Assembly: GCF_008705135.1 (NCBI RefSeq)
Contig: NZ_CP023694.1
Span: 8,469,001-8,533,000 of the forward strand
Source of the DNA: Streptomyces coeruleorubidus
GTDB lineage: Bacteria; Actinomycetota; Actinomycetes; Streptomycetales; Streptomycetaceae
Direction of reading: 5' to 3'
Length of the DNA: 64,000 bases
Under the pieces are notes generated by a model. It searched no databases and was not told the origin of the DNA. It saw only the letters and a list, made by a program, of their open reading frames with translations. Below, piece by piece: positions 1 to 8,131 of the stretch; position 1 is the stretch's first letter; each line of letters begins with the position of its first letter. The position numbers and the translations under genes are program-made.

Positions 1-599
1 TGGCGGCGCCGGATGAGAGGCACCACCAGCACCCCGGTCAGCGCGATCATCACCAGCAGTCCGACCACGAGCAGGGGTTCGTAGCGCCACAGCACCACCG
101 CCCCGAAGACCAGCGGCACGAAGCTGCCCACGATCTGGAACGCCAGCGTGTCCACGAACTGCTCGAAACGCGAGGCGAAGCTCAGGACGCGCTTGGTCAG
201 CGAACCGGCGAAGTTGTCGTGGAAGAACGAGGCGTCCTTGGCGAACAGCTCGTCCATCCCGATCACGTACAGGTGCTCGATGCCGAGGGCGTCGAGGCGG
301 TTGAGGCAGTGCATGGCGACGCGCCACAGCGCCTCCGCGAGCAGCAGGACCCCCGCGAAGCCGAGGACGTACGGCAGTGCCGAGTCGACCGTGACGTCCC
401 TGCCGTCGGCGATGTCGCCGACGAGCTTGGCGACGATCAGCGGCGCGATGTAGTTGATCCCGATGTTGCCCAGCGCCATGAGCAGCATCGCGGGTGCCGT
501 CAGCCGGCGGAGCCGGGACAACTCCCGTCCGTAGTAACGAAGTGCGAGTAGTACCGAGCGCTTGCCCGGCTGAACCCTGCGCGATCCAGGCGTTTCCAT
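1..599 (-). CDS. ABC transporter, permease/ATPase fusion, N-terminal part (cut by window edge)
   Basis: The first about 199 residues of an ABCB-like exporter half. It opens with a basic cytoplasmic leader (METPGSRRVQPGKRS), then an amphipathic stretch and hydrophobic segments such as LLMALGNIGINYIAPLIVAK and PLLVVGLLVMIALTGVLVV. The layout, with a long soluble loop between the early membrane helices (LNRLDALGIEHLYVIGMDE, then FHDNFAGSLTKRV), is typical of the type IV exporter membrane domain. In that family the loop contacts the nucleotide-binding domain. The ATPase domain lies beyond the window, so the substrate cannot be judged. The ATG at 599 is the only convincing start. Family assignment is fairly secure; the specific role is unknown. 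Confidence 0.8.
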   Translation of the reverse strand, partial: METPGSRRVQPGKRSVLLALRYYGRELSRLRRLTAPAMLLMALGNIGINYIAPLIVAKLVGDIADGRDVTVDSALPYVLGFAGVLLLAEALWRVAMHCLNRLDALGIEHLYVIGMDELFAKDASFFHDNFAGSLTKRVLSFASRFEQFVDTLAFQIVGSFVPLVFGAVVLWRYEPLLVVGLLVMIALTGVLVVPLIRRR

Positions 600-926
600 C
601 CCACCCCTGTGTCGTTCTGTGGCCGCCCGCCACGCGCTGGTGCGGGCAGGGGCCATCACCGAAACGGATGTGTGGAGATTCGGGTCGAGTCCGGAAGTGT
701 CCCGCGATAGCGGCCACGGAGTCCAAGCGTTTTCCGGCCGGGCGGTGGTGCGCAGGGAGCGCCAAGGGGCACGGTCGGCGGACTCGGGGCGGGGCGGTGG
801 TGCGGAGCCGGCCGGCCCTGCGGCACTGACACTACGAGGGGCCAGCCCGCCACGTCACCGCGTTCCCACCGGGTCCAGGAGCCTCAGATGCTCCTGGGCC
901 CGGTTCTGCGAGCGCTGGTCGCCCGC
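600..926. other. Intergenic stretch without a recognisable gene
   Basis: About 330 bases between the divergent-facing start of the ABC exporter and the stop of the isomerase-like gene. Open frames here are short, have no ribosome site and no family resemblance. It should hold the exporter promoter, but I cannot point to a clear -35/-10 pair. Confidence 0.5.
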
Positions 927-1583
927 TCAGCCCAGGTAGAGCGGGAGCCTGGAGGCCAGTGCGCCGAGTTCGGCCCGCTCGGCGTCGGCCGGCGGTCGCC
1001 GCCCCGTGCCCACCAGCAGCGCGTCCTGGTCGGAGAACGACCGGGGGAACGCGCTCCCGGCGATCCGCTCCAGCATCTCGCGGGACCGGGCGAGTCCCTC
1101 CGAGGGCGGCGGCGCGGCGTCCGGGAGGTGCGCGATCAGGTCCAGGTGGTGCAGCGTCCACTCCATGACGTACGTGGAGAGGTAGTCGCCTGCGGTGAGG
1201 ACCTCGTCGCGGGTGCCGACCCTGAGGCCCGGGTCGGCGAGTCCCGCGGCGCGGCCGGCGGCGGAGCCGACGTCGTCCAGGTGGAATTTGAGCAGGTGCG
1301 GTTCCTCGTACGCGGCGGCCAGCCGGACGGTCAGCGCGTCGAGCGGGTCGTCTCCGGTCGGCGGCGTGTCGGAGATCTCCCAGTAGGTCAGCGCGTCCCG
1401 GGTGGGTTCCCCGTCGGCGGGGGTGGCGAGGGTGATCAGGACGTCCTGCGCGTCGATGACCAGGTGGCACACCAGGTCCCGCACCAGCCAGCCGGTACAG
1501 CCGGACGGCCGGGAGAAGTCCTCGTCGGACAGGTCGGCGACCGCCGCGCGCAACGCCGTCCAGGAGCGTGAGAAGAGATCCAC
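927..1583 (-). CDS. Mycothiol-dependent maleylpyruvate isomerase-like protein (DinB/TIGR03083 fold)
   Basis: A 218-residue protein of the DinB four-helix fold, as in mycothiol-dependent maleylpyruvate isomerase. The family's three metal ligands appear in the right arrangement: His40 in the helix after GWLVRDL, then Glu141 and His145 in the EWTLHH motif. Such proteins bind a divalent metal and usually transfer or isomerise mycothiol adducts; the substrate of this paralogue is unknown. I start at the GTG at 1583, where the conserved FSRSWTALRAAVADL helix begins; upstream codons in frame are low-complexity and unlike the family. The upstream signal for that GTG is weak, so the start is the least certain part. 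It is divergent from the amidinotransferase gene. Confidence 0.7.
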   Translation of the reverse strand: MDLFSRSWTALRAAVADLSDEDFSRPSGCTGWLVRDLVCHLVIDAQDVLITLATPADGEPTRDALTYWEISDTPPTGDDPLDALTVRLAAAYEEPHLLKFHLDDVGSAAGRAAGLADPGLRVGTRDEVLTAGDYLSTYVMEWTLHHLDLIAHLPDAAPPPSEGLARSREMLERIAGSAFPRSFSDQDALLVGTGRRPPADAERAELGALASRLPLYLG

Positions 1584-1760
1584 ATCGGCAACGTAGTGCC
1601 GCGCCGCGAGGGCGGACAAGCGCTGTGCGGACGGCCGGCTCGCCCGCGCGGCCGATGCGGGCGAACGCGACTGTTGACGTGCACAGCGCCAGCAGGCCAC
1701 GTTGAGTAACCTGGTAAGTGCGGTGCATCACCAAAATCCCGCGATCCGAAGGTGGTGGGC

Positions 1761-2897
1761 ATGGCCATCATGGGGAGGCCCAGGACATCGGCCGCGACCG
1801 ACGAGGCCGTGGAGCCTCTCGTCTCGCCGGTCAACTCGCACACCGAGTGGGATCCGCTGGAGGAGATCATCGTGGGGCGCCTCGAGGGCGCGACGATCCC
1901 CTCCGGCCACCCGGTCGTGACCTGCAACGTGCCGACCTGGGCCGGACGGTTGCAGGGCCTGGCCGCCGGCTTGCGGTATCCGCGCATGCTCGTCGAGCAG
2001 GCCCAGCAGGAGATCGACGGGTTCGTCGCCCTGCTGGAGTCCCTCGGCGTCACGGTCAGGCGGCCGGACGCGGTCGACCACCGGCGCCGCTACGGCACCC
2101 CGGACTGGACCTCACGGGGCTTCTGCAACACCTGCCCGCGGGACAGCATGCTCGTGATCGGCGACGAGATCATCGAAACCCCGATGGCCTGGCCCTGCCG
2201 GTACTTCGAGACCCACTCCTACCGCCCGCTCCTCAAGGACTACTTCCGTCGCGGCGCGCGCTGGACGGCGGCACCCAAGCCGCAGCTCACGGACGAACTG
2301 TTCGAACCGGACTTCCGGATCCCGAAGGACGGCGAGCCGATGAGGTACATCCTCACCGAGTTCGAGCCCGTCTTCGACGCGGCGGACTTCGTCCGGGCCG
2401 GTCGGGACCTGTTCGTCACGCGCAGCAACGTCACCAACCGGATGGGCATCGACTGGCTGCGCCGCCATCTCGGGCCGGAGTACCGCATCCACGAGATCGA
2501 GAGCCGCTGCCGCGCCCCCATGCACATCGACACGACGTTCGTGCTGCTCGCGCCGGGAAAGGTGCTGGTCAACCCCGAGTACGTCGACATCGACCGGCTG
2601 CCCGGCATCCTGAGCTCCTGGGACGTCCTGGTCGCCCCCGAGCCCGACCCGATCGACGAGGCCCTGCTCAAGGTCACGTCGATGTGCGGCAAGTGGCTCA
2701 GCATGAACGTCCTCATGATCGACGAACGGCGGGTGATCGCGGAGCGGCACCACACCGGCATGCTGCGGGCCCTGGAGAAGTGGGGCTTCGAGCCGATCCC
2801 GTGCGACCTGCTGCACTACGCGCCGTTCGGCGGCTCGTTCCACTGCGCGACGCTCGACATGCGGCGCCGCGGCTCGCTCGAGTCCTACTTCGACTGA
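1761..2897 (+). CDS. Glycine-amidinotransferase-like enzyme
   Basis: A 378-residue member of the amidinotransferase family, which moves the amidino group of arginine to an amine acceptor. All three catalytic positions known from L-arginine:glycine amidinotransferase are present: Asp206 in EPVFDAADF, His255 in PMHIDTTF and the nucleophilic Cys362 in GGSFHCATLD. Length matches the family. The ATG at 1761 follows AAGGTGG at a good distance; the GTG at 1752 and ATG at 1770 are in-frame alternatives. Homologues make guanidinoacetate or amidinate inosamines in aminoglycoside and cyanotoxin pathways. No partner biosynthetic gene lies beside it here, so the acceptor amine is open. Confidence 0.85.
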   Translation: MAIMGRPRTSAATDEAVEPLVSPVNSHTEWDPLEEIIVGRLEGATIPSGHPVVTCNVPTWAGRLQGLAAGLRYPRMLVEQAQQEIDGFVALLESLGVTVRRPDAVDHRRRYGTPDWTSRGFCNTCPRDSMLVIGDEIIETPMAWPCRYFETHSYRPLLKDYFRRGARWTAAPKPQLTDELFEPDFRIPKDGEPMRYILTEFEPVFDAADFVRAGRDLFVTRSNVTNRMGIDWLRRHLGPEYRIHEIESRCRAPMHIDTTFVLLAPGKVLVNPEYVDIDRLPGILSSWDVLVAPEPDPIDEALLKVTSMCGKWLSMNVLMIDERRVIAERHHTGMLRALEKWGFEPIPCDLLHYAPFGGSFHCATLDMRRRGSLESYFD

Positions 2898-2948
2898 CCG
2901 GCGTCACCCCGCCGACCCCGTGGCCGGTGGTGCCGGCAGGTGTGCGGG

Positions 2949-3506
2949 CTATCGGAGTGCCGCCGCCACCAGTCCGCGGATCTCCTGGTCCGACACCGAT
3001 CCGCCCCCCACCAGGCGATCGAAGACCAATCCGTCCACGCAGGTCAGCAGCGTGACCGTGCGGTCCTCGGCGTCCGCGACGCCCCGCGCGGCCAGGAAGT
3101 CGCGTACGGCCTGCCGCGCCGCGTTCCGGCGCGGCACGAGGATCTCCCGCAGCTCGGGGTGGTGCACGCTCTCGATGGCGCACGCGTAGCGCGCGAGGGA
3201 GCGTCGCCGTCCGTCCCCCGCGAGCCGCTGCTCCACGAAGGCGGCGATCCCGGCCACCAGTTCCTCGGCATTCCGCGGCACCGGCGTCCGGTCCCCGATC
3301 TCCTGGAGCTCTGCCTGGTCGAGCGCGACCAGGCGCCGGACCAGTGCGGTGAGCAGGGCCTGGCGGGTGCGGTAGTAGGCGGACGTGGTGCCGGCCGGCA
3401 GGTCCGCGGCCCGGTCCACCGCGCGATGGGTCAGTCCCCGGATACCGGCCTCGGCGAGCACGCCGATGGCCGCGTCGGCGAGGACGGTACGTCGGTCTGG
3501 GGCCAT
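2949..3506 (-). CDS. TetR family repressor
   Basis: A 185-residue TetR-type regulator. The helix-turn-helix covers about residues 25-46 (THRAVDRAADLPAGTTSAYY, with the usual TTxxxYY recognition helix). The C-terminal part is an all-helical ligand domain. The gene is divergent from the FAD monooxygenase, and two inverted repeats with the core CTAC-N4-GTAG lie between the two starts. One of them is 6 bases from this gene's start codon. Known TetR practice makes autoregulation and control of the monooxygenase the simplest reading. The ligand is unknown but is probably a monooxygenase substrate. Confidence 0.85.
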   Translation of the reverse strand: MAPDRRTVLADAAIGVLAEAGIRGLTHRAVDRAADLPAGTTSAYYRTRQALLTALVRRLVALDQAELQEIGDRTPVPRNAEELVAGIAAFVEQRLAGDGRRRSLARYACAIESVHHPELREILVPRRNAARQAVRDFLAARGVADAEDRTVTLLTCVDGLVFDRLVGGGSVSDQEIRGLVAAALR

Positions 3507-3511
3507 CCCCC

Positions 3512-3531
3512 CTTTCTACACCTGTAGAGGG
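3512..3531. promoter_or_regulatory. Inverted repeat, probable TetR operator 1
   Basis: CTTTCTAC-ACCT-GTAGAGGG, an inverted repeat with one mismatched pair. It sits immediately upstream of the TetR start codon and shares core and spacing with the repeat at 3553-3572. Confidence 0.65.
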
Positions 3532-3552
3532 GCGGAGTACTCTCGCGAGGTA

Positions 3553-3572
3553 CCTTCTACGTCTGTAGAAGG
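3553..3572. promoter_or_regulatory. Inverted repeat, probable TetR operator 2
   Basis: A perfect 8+8 inverted repeat around a 4-base centre (CCTTCTAC-GTCT-GTAGAAGG), 27 bases ahead of the monooxygenase start. The two repeats are centred 41 bases apart, close to four helical turns, so two dimers could bind the same face of the DNA. Confidence 0.7.
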
Positions 3573-3599
3573 GTGGGTGGGGCGGACGGGAGGGCCGGT

Positions 3600-4757
3600 A
3601 TGGGTGGGAGCGCGGTGGTGGTGGGCGGGGGCATCGGAGGGCTGGCCGCCGCGATCGGTCTGCGCCTGATCGGCTGGGAGGTGACGGTGGTCGAACGCGC
3701 CCCCGTCCTGGCCGACGCGGGCGCGGGTATCTCCCTGCACGCCAACGGCATCCGCGCCCTGGACGCCCTCGGCGTCGGCGAGGCGGTGCGCGCGGCCGCG
3801 CGGCCCCAGTACACCGGGGGCACCCGGGTCCCCGACGGCGGCCGGCTGGCCCCGATGGACGGGACCGCACTCGAGCGCGAGCTGGGCACGCCGATCGTCG
3901 GTATCCCGCGGGCCGTCCTGCACCACCTGCTGCGCTCGGCACTGCCGTCCGGATGCCTGCTGGTCGGCACCGAGGCGACGTCCGTCGACCACGCCGACGC
4001 CGACCGGGTGCGGGTACCGCTCGGGGACACCGTCCTGGAGGCGGACCTGGTCGTGGCCGCCGACGGAGTGGGCAGCCGGCTCCGGGCCCTGCTGTTCCCC
4101 CGGCACCCCGGCCCGGCCTACAGCGGATCGACCGTGTTGCGCGCCATCACCGAGCACGCGGTCGAGCTGGACACCGATTTCGAGCTGACCTGGGGGAGGG
4201 GCGCCGAGTTCGGGCACATCGCGTTCGCCGACGGCCGGGCCGAGTGGCACGCGGTGCTCAACTCACCGCCCGGGATACGGCATACGGACCCGCTCGCCGA
4301 GCTGCGCCGACGCTTCGGCACCTGGCACGATCCGATCCCCGCCCTGCTGGCGGCGACCCGGTCCGACGCCGTCCTGCACCACGACATCCACGAACTGGCG
4401 ACGCCCCTGCCCGCCTTCACCGCCGGCCGGATCGCGCTGCTCGGTGACGCGGCCCACGCCATGACCCCGAACCTCGGCCAGGGCGCCTGCCAGGCACTGG
4501 AGGACGCGGCCGTGCTGGCCGCCGCCCTCGCCACCGAGCCCACCGTCGCGTCGGCGCTGGCCCGCTACGACGCCGAGCGCCGCCCGCGCAGCCAGTCCGT
4601 CGCACGCGCCGCCCGCCAGGCCGGCCGGCTGGGCCAGCAACTGACGCACCCCCTGGCCGTCGCCGTGCGGAACACCGCTCTCCGGCTGGCCCCCTCCGGC
4701 ATGACCGTCCGCACCATCCTGCGGCATGCCGACTGGACACCGCCGGGACTGGGCTGA
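3600..4757 (+). CDS. FAD-dependent monooxygenase (salicylate/PHBH-like group A flavin hydroxylase)
   Basis: A 385-residue single-component flavin hydroxylase. It begins with the Rossmann motif VVVGGGIGGLAAA (glycines at residues 9-14), has the family DG-type segment VVAADGVGSRLR in the middle, and the second FAD motif GDAAHAMTPNLGQG from residue 282. Enzymes of this group hydroxylate or epoxidise aromatic or polyketide rings with NAD(P)H and O2. The ATG at 3600 follows GGGAGGG; an earlier in-frame ATG at 3573 touches the operator palindrome and is less likely. It is paired with the divergent TetR gene. Its last third has been partly copied downstream (see 4447-5218). Confidence 0.85.
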   Translation: MGGSAVVVGGGIGGLAAAIGLRLIGWEVTVVERAPVLADAGAGISLHANGIRALDALGVGEAVRAAARPQYTGGTRVPDGGRLAPMDGTALERELGTPIVGIPRAVLHHLLRSALPSGCLLVGTEATSVDHADADRVRVPLGDTVLEADLVVAADGVGSRLRALLFPRHPGPAYSGSTVLRAITEHAVELDTDFELTWGRGAEFGHIAFADGRAEWHAVLNSPPGIRHTDPLAELRRRFGTWHDPIPALLAATRSDAVLHHDIHELATPLPAFTAGRIALLGDAAHAMTPNLGQGACQALEDAAVLAAALATEPTVASALARYDAERRPRSQSVARAARQAGRLGQQLTHPLAVAVRNTALRLAPSGMTVRTILRHADWTPPGLG

Positions 4758-4794
4758 CGTAACCCACCCGTCCCTCGGCCGAGACGGACCCCGG

Positions 4795-4899
4795 CACGAG
4801 CTCGCAACCGCGTGGCGACGAAGAGGGGCGATCCTCAGCCTCCGTGCGCCCCCAGCCGTCCGGCCACGAGGGCGGCGAGTTCGGCGGGCGTACGCGGCC
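4795..4899 (-). pseudogene. Remnant of a cbiO C-terminus
   Basis: Read leftwards, this stretch encodes RTPAELAALVAGRLGAHGG followed by a stop. The functional cbiO ends with the same residues plus a three-residue insertion (AAV). It has no start and no ATPase domain, so it is a duplicated fragment and not a gene. Confidence 0.75.
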
Positions 4900-5046
4900 C
4901 ACGCCGTGACCCCGCACCTCGGTGAGGGCGCCTGCCAGGCGCTGGAGGACGCGGCCGTGCTGGCCGCCGCCCTCGCCACCGAGCCCACCGTCGCGTCGGC
5001 GCCGAGCCGTTACGACGCCGAGCGGACGCCGCCGGGCCCGGGCTGA
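4892..5046 (+). pseudogene. Remnant of the FAD monooxygenase C-terminus
   Basis: Encodes HAVTPHLGEGACQALEDAAV and the following residues through to a PPGPG stop, nearly identical to the GD-motif region and last residues of the monooxygenase. A 52-codon in-frame deletion joins YDAER directly to TPPGPG. The GD dipeptide itself and the whole FAD-binding domain are missing. It cannot be functional. Confidence 0.8.
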
Positions 5047-5144
5047 CGCCACCGCGCCCGCTCCACGGCCGGTCCGGTCAACTCGGCCGGTGGCCGGGCG
5101 GCCCCTGGGCGAGCTCGCGTGGCGACGAAGAGGGGGGGCAGCCC

Positions 5145-6008
5145 TCAGCCCCCGTGCGCCCCCAGCCGTCCGGCCGCGACGGCGGCGAGGGCGGCGAGTT
5201 CGGCGGGCGTACGCGGTCCCGGCTCCTCGCCCGTCAACAGACCCTTTGCGCGGAGAAGTTCCGCCGCGGCGGCACCCCAGGGCAGTCGCAGGCCCGCCTC
5301 CCGGAGGAGATCGGGGCGGGCCAGTGCCTCGGGGGCGGGCCCGGTGCGGACTCCGGACGGGGTGAGGAGCGCCGCGTCGTCGGCCCAGCGCAGGGCGAGG
5401 TCGACGTCGTGGGTGGCCATCACCACCGTGGTGCCGGCCTCACGGAGTCCGTCGAGCGTGGTGAGGAGCCGTTCCTGGCCGTCGGGGTCGAGTCCGGCCG
5501 TCGGCTCGTCGAGCACGAGGACCCGGGGCCGCATGGCGACCGCGCCCGCGATGGCGGTGCGTTTGCGCTGCCCGTAGGAGAGCAGATGGGTGGGCCGGTC
5601 GGCCAGGGCGGTGATGTCCAGGGCGGCGAGCGCCTCCGCCACCCGCGCCCGCACCTCCGTGTCGTCCAGACCGAGGTTCAGCGGCCCGAACGACACGTCC
5701 TGCTCGACGGACGCCGCGAACAGCTGGTCGTCCGGGTCCTGCACCACCAGCTGGACGGTCGTGCGCAGCCGGGTCAGGCCCTTGCGGTCGTACGTCACCG
5801 GCTGCCCGTCGACCGTCAACCGGCCCGCGTGCGGCTTCAGTCCGCCGCTGAGCAGCCGCATCAGCGTGGTCTTGCCGCTGCCGTTGCGGCCGAGCAGCGC
5901 GAGCGCGCGCCCCTCGCGGATCTCGAAGTCGAGGCCGCTGAGCACGGCCGGGCCGTCCTCGTAGGCGAAGGACGCGCCCCGCAGGGCGACGAGGGCGGGC
6001 TCGCTCAT
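5145..6008 (-). CDS. cbiO: Cobalt ECF transporter ATPase CbiO
   Basis: A 287-residue ABC ATPase that powers cobalt import. Walker A is GRNGSGKT (residues 40-47), the Q-loop region reads VVQDPDDQLF as is usual in ECF ATPases, the signature is LSYGQRKR (143-150) and Walker B is VLVLDEP (163-169). The ATG at 6008 overlaps the cbiQ stop by four bases (ATGA), so translation is coupled; an open frame runs further upstream but is cbiQ out of frame. Last gene of the riboswitch-led cbiMNQO operon. Its 3' end forms part of the local tandem duplication. Confidence 0.92.
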   Translation of the reverse strand: MSEPALVALRGASFAYEDGPAVLSGLDFEIREGRALALLGRNGSGKTTLMRLLSGGLKPHAGRLTVDGQPVTYDRKGLTRLRTTVQLVVQDPDDQLFAASVEQDVSFGPLNLGLDDTEVRARVAEALAALDITALADRPTHLLSYGQRKRTAIAGAVAMRPRVLVLDEPTAGLDPDGQERLLTTLDGLREAGTTVVMATHDVDLALRWADDAALLTPSGVRTGPAPEALARPDLLREAGLRLPWGAAAAELLRAKGLLTGEEPGPRTPAELAALAAVAAGRLGAHGG

Positions 6009-6754
6009 GTCAGCGGCCTTTCCAGTACGAAGGTGAGGACGGCCAGCGCCGCGAGGAGCACGCAACTGGCGGCCGTGAAACGGACGGAGACGCGGGCCTC
6101 GGGCACCAGGACGCGCAGGGTGCCGTCGTAGCCGCGCCCGGCCAGACCGGCCTGGAGGCGGACAGCCCGGTCGAAGGCCCGGACGAACGCGGTGGCGCCG
6201 AGACCGCCCAGCGAACGCCAGGCGGCGGCCCGCGTGGTGTGCCCGAGCCGGGCGGCCTGCGCGTCACGGACCCGGCGCACGGAGTCCAGCAGCAGGAAGC
6301 TCATGCGGTACGTCACGAGCGCTACGTCGACGACCGCCGCGGGCACCCCGGCCCGGACCAGACGCGGCAGCAGGTCGGACATGGGTGTCGTGAACGCGAA
6401 CAGCAGCACCCCCAGGGAGGCCGCCGAGGTGCGCAGCAGCAACTCCCCGGCCCGGAGCGGCCCGTCGCCGGCCAGGGACACGAAACCCCCCGGCCCGCCG
6501 ACCTGCACGAGCAGCGTCAACGCGCCGGTCACGCAGAAACCCAGCGGCACACGGTAGGCCCGCCACAGCCGGCGCCAGGGCACGCCCGCCGGACCCAGCA
6601 GCACCACCAGGGCGGTCAGCAGCACCAGAGCCGCGCCCGGCCAGGGCGGCAGCGAGATCGCCAGGAGGGTCAGCCCCAGCCCGAGCACGGCCTTGTCCAC
6701 GGGATGGCGGCGGCGCCAGCGGCTGCTGTGCGCCGCCGCGTCGATCGGCAGCAC
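6005..6754 (-). CDS. cbiQ: Cobalt ECF transporter transmembrane component CbiQ
   Basis: A 249-residue membrane protein of the EcfT/CbiQ family, the scaffold coupling the ATPase to the substrate unit. Several hydrophobic helices lie in the first half (VLGLGLTLLAISLPPWPGAA and following), and the conserved cytoplasmic Arg-rich coupling segment follows (RVRDAQAARLGH and later AGLAGRGYDG). A GTG start at 6754, five bases after the cbiN stop, gives the usual length. Operon position between cbiN and cbiO supports the call. Confidence 0.9.
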   Translation of the reverse strand: MLPIDAAAHSSRWRRRHPVDKAVLGLGLTLLAISLPPWPGAALVLLTALVVLLGPAGVPWRRLWRAYRVPLGFCVTGALTLLVQVGGPGGFVSLAGDGPLRAGELLLRTSAASLGVLLFAFTTPMSDLLPRLVRAGVPAAVVDVALVTYRMSFLLLDSVRRVRDAQAARLGHTTRAAAWRSLGGLGATAFVRAFDRAVRLQAGLAGRGYDGTLRVLVPEARVSVRFTAASCVLLAALAVLTFVLERPLT

Positions 6755-6759
6755 GCGGC

Positions 6760-7128
6760 TCAGGCCCTCTCGGCCGTGGACTCCTCGGCGGCGCCGGCCG
6801 CCGGGCTCTCGGAATCCCGCTCCCGCGCCCGCCGCTCACCCTGCCGCCGGCCCCGGCGCAGGCCGAAGTAGTAGGCGAGAACGCCGGCACCGAGGGCCGC
6901 CTGGAGGGAGAACAGCGCCGACTCGATCTCACCGGACGGCGGTTCGTACAGGGGCGAGAACCAGGGCTCGTAGTCCGGCTCGATCTCGGTGATCGCCGTC
7001 TCCGCCTCGCCGTCGGAGCCCGTGAACGGCTCCTCCTTGTGGTCGCCGAGACCGAGCGCGAGCGGCAGCACGGCGAGCGCGACCACGACGAGCAGCAGCA
7101 GAACGTTGATCTTCGTGTTCCTGCTCAT
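6760..7128 (-). CDS. cbiN: Cobalt transport protein CbiN
   Basis: A 122-residue small auxiliary subunit. One N-terminal helix (INVLLLLVVVALAVLPLAL), an acidic extracytoplasmic loop rich in Glu and Asp (DGEAETAITEIEPDYEPWF), a second helix near residue 90 and a charged tail. CbiN helps CbiM load Co(II). Its start overlaps the end of cbiM by four bases. The tail is longer than in many CbiN proteins and is low-complexity. Confidence 0.9.
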   Translation of the reverse strand: MSRNTKINVLLLLVVVALAVLPLALGLGDHKEEPFTGSDGEAETAITEIEPDYEPWFSPLYEPPSGEIESALFSLQAALGAGVLAYYFGLRRGRRQGERRARERDSESPAAGAAEESTAERA

Positions 7129-7826
7129 CGGGCCACCGCCTCGGTCTCGCCGCGGGCCTGCTTGTCGGCGATGAGCACACCCAGCCGGGTCAGTTCGCCC
7201 TTGCTGGACTGCACCAGCAGCCGCATCACGAGCACCGTCAGCAGCCCCTCGCTCACCGCGAGCGGGATCTGGGTGACGGCGAAGATGGAGCCGAACTTGC
7301 CGAGCGCGCCCAGGAACCCGCTGCCCGGGTCGGGGAACGCGAGCGCCAGCTGCACGCTGGTGACGCAGTAGGTGGACAGGTCGGCGACGAACGCGGCGAA
7401 GAACACGGCGACCATCAGCCGCACGCCGTAGCGCCGCAGCAACCGGTAGACCGCGTATCCCGCCCAGGGCCCGACGATCGCCATGGAGAAGACGTTGGCG
7501 CCGAGCGTGGTCAGACCGCCGTGCGCGAGCAGCAGTGCCTGGAAGAGCAGGGTGATCGTGCCCAGTACCGCCATGACGGGCGGCCGGAACAGGATGGCTC
7601 CCAGGCCCGTGCCGGTGGGGTGGGAGCAGCTGCCGGTGACGGACGGCAGTTTCAGGGCGGAGAGGACGAACGTGAAGGCGCCGGAGGCGCCGAGGAGCAG
7701 GGTGCTCTCGGGGTGCTCGCGCACCTCACGGGTGAGCGACCGGACTCCGTGGACGACGAACGGCGCAGACGCGACACCCCAGGCGGCCGCGTGCGCCGGA
7801 GGCAGGAAACCCTCGGCAATGTGCAT
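7125..7826 (-). CDS. cbiM: Cobalt ECF transporter substrate-specific component CbiM
   Basis: A 233-residue membrane S-component. It begins MHIAEGFLPP; in this family the N-terminal Met and His2 belong to the metal site, so the start at 7826 is fixed. Further marks are SCSHPTGTG and helices filling the rest of the chain. It selects Co(II) for vitamin B12 synthesis. It is the first gene after the cobalamin riboswitch. Confidence 0.93.
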   Translation of the reverse strand: MHIAEGFLPPAHAAAWGVASAPFVVHGVRSLTREVREHPESTLLLGASGAFTFVLSALKLPSVTGSCSHPTGTGLGAILFRPPVMAVLGTITLLFQALLLAHGGLTTLGANVFSMAIVGPWAGYAVYRLLRRYGVRLMVAVFFAAFVADLSTYCVTSVQLALAFPDPGSGFLGALGKFGSIFAVTQIPLAVSEGLLTVLVMRLLVQSSKGELTRLGVLIADKQARGETEAVAR

Positions 7827-7869
7827 GGCTCAGCAGACCCTCTCCAGCACCTCGTGGATGGTTGACGCG

Positions 7870-8040
7870 CCTTGGCCGGTCTCCTGGCTCACGGGTCCCA
7901 CCGCCCGTACTCCGCCTTCCCGGGTCCGTGAGAACCCAGTGGCTGCCCGCGAGGGCCGGAGCCGGACTTCCCGATCACAGTGGCGAGGGCCGCACCGGCA
8001 TCACACCGGATTTCCCGTTCACCAAGGCGTGGTGACAGTA
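7870..8040 (-). promoter_or_regulatory. Cobalamin (adenosylcobalamin) riboswitch
   Basis: Read on the minus strand, the leader of cbiM shows the conserved blocks of this riboswitch in order: GGTGAACGGGAAATCCGGTG near the 5' end, GCCACTGTGATCGGGAAGTC in the core, and the B12 box GAGCCAGGAGACCGGCC at 7890-7874. Arms of varying sequence between them can pair. In this class bound cobalamin blocks expression, so import of cobalt falls when B12 is sufficient. About 45 bases separate it from the cbiM start. Confidence 0.93.
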
Positions 8041-8131
8041 ATGCCGAGATAAGGGCCATGACAAGCCAGCCGAGGGGGCGCGCGAGGGGGCGCGTGAAGG
8101 GGCGACCGCTCGCACACCGGCGCAGGAGGGC
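8041..8131. other. Spacer between riboswitch and kinase stop
   Basis: Should contain the promoter of the cbiMNQO transcript. The only further structure is a GGGGGCGCGCGAGGGGGCGCG direct repeat-like run near 8076-8096 (two copies of GAGGGGGCGCG). No gene is visible. Confidence 0.4.

Larger units (their letters stand above)
4447..5218. repeat. Decayed tandem duplication joining monooxygenase and cbiO tails
   Basis: A unit of about 445 bases occurs twice. Copy 1 (4447-4891) holds the monooxygenase tail, a spacer and a sequence matching the 3' end of cbiO on the other strand. Copy 2 (4892 to about 5218) holds the same parts in the same order and ends in the true cbiO tail. Base 4447 pairs with 4892, both starting ACGCGGCCCACGCC. 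Copy 2 has lost 156 bases (52 codons, in frame) of the monooxygenase tail and carries many substitutions. The unit ends share ACGCGG followed by C/T and CC, which suggests recombination at short homology. Confidence 0.8.

Noticed and set aside
4726..5046. A 106-codon plus-strand gene
   Set aside because: Its second half is a copied monooxygenase tail and its first half reads the cbiO remnant in the wrong strand. No ribosome site.
8076..8096. Short direct repeat GAGGGGGCGCG as a tandem element
   Set aside because: Two short GC-rich copies in a GC-rich genome; easily chance.
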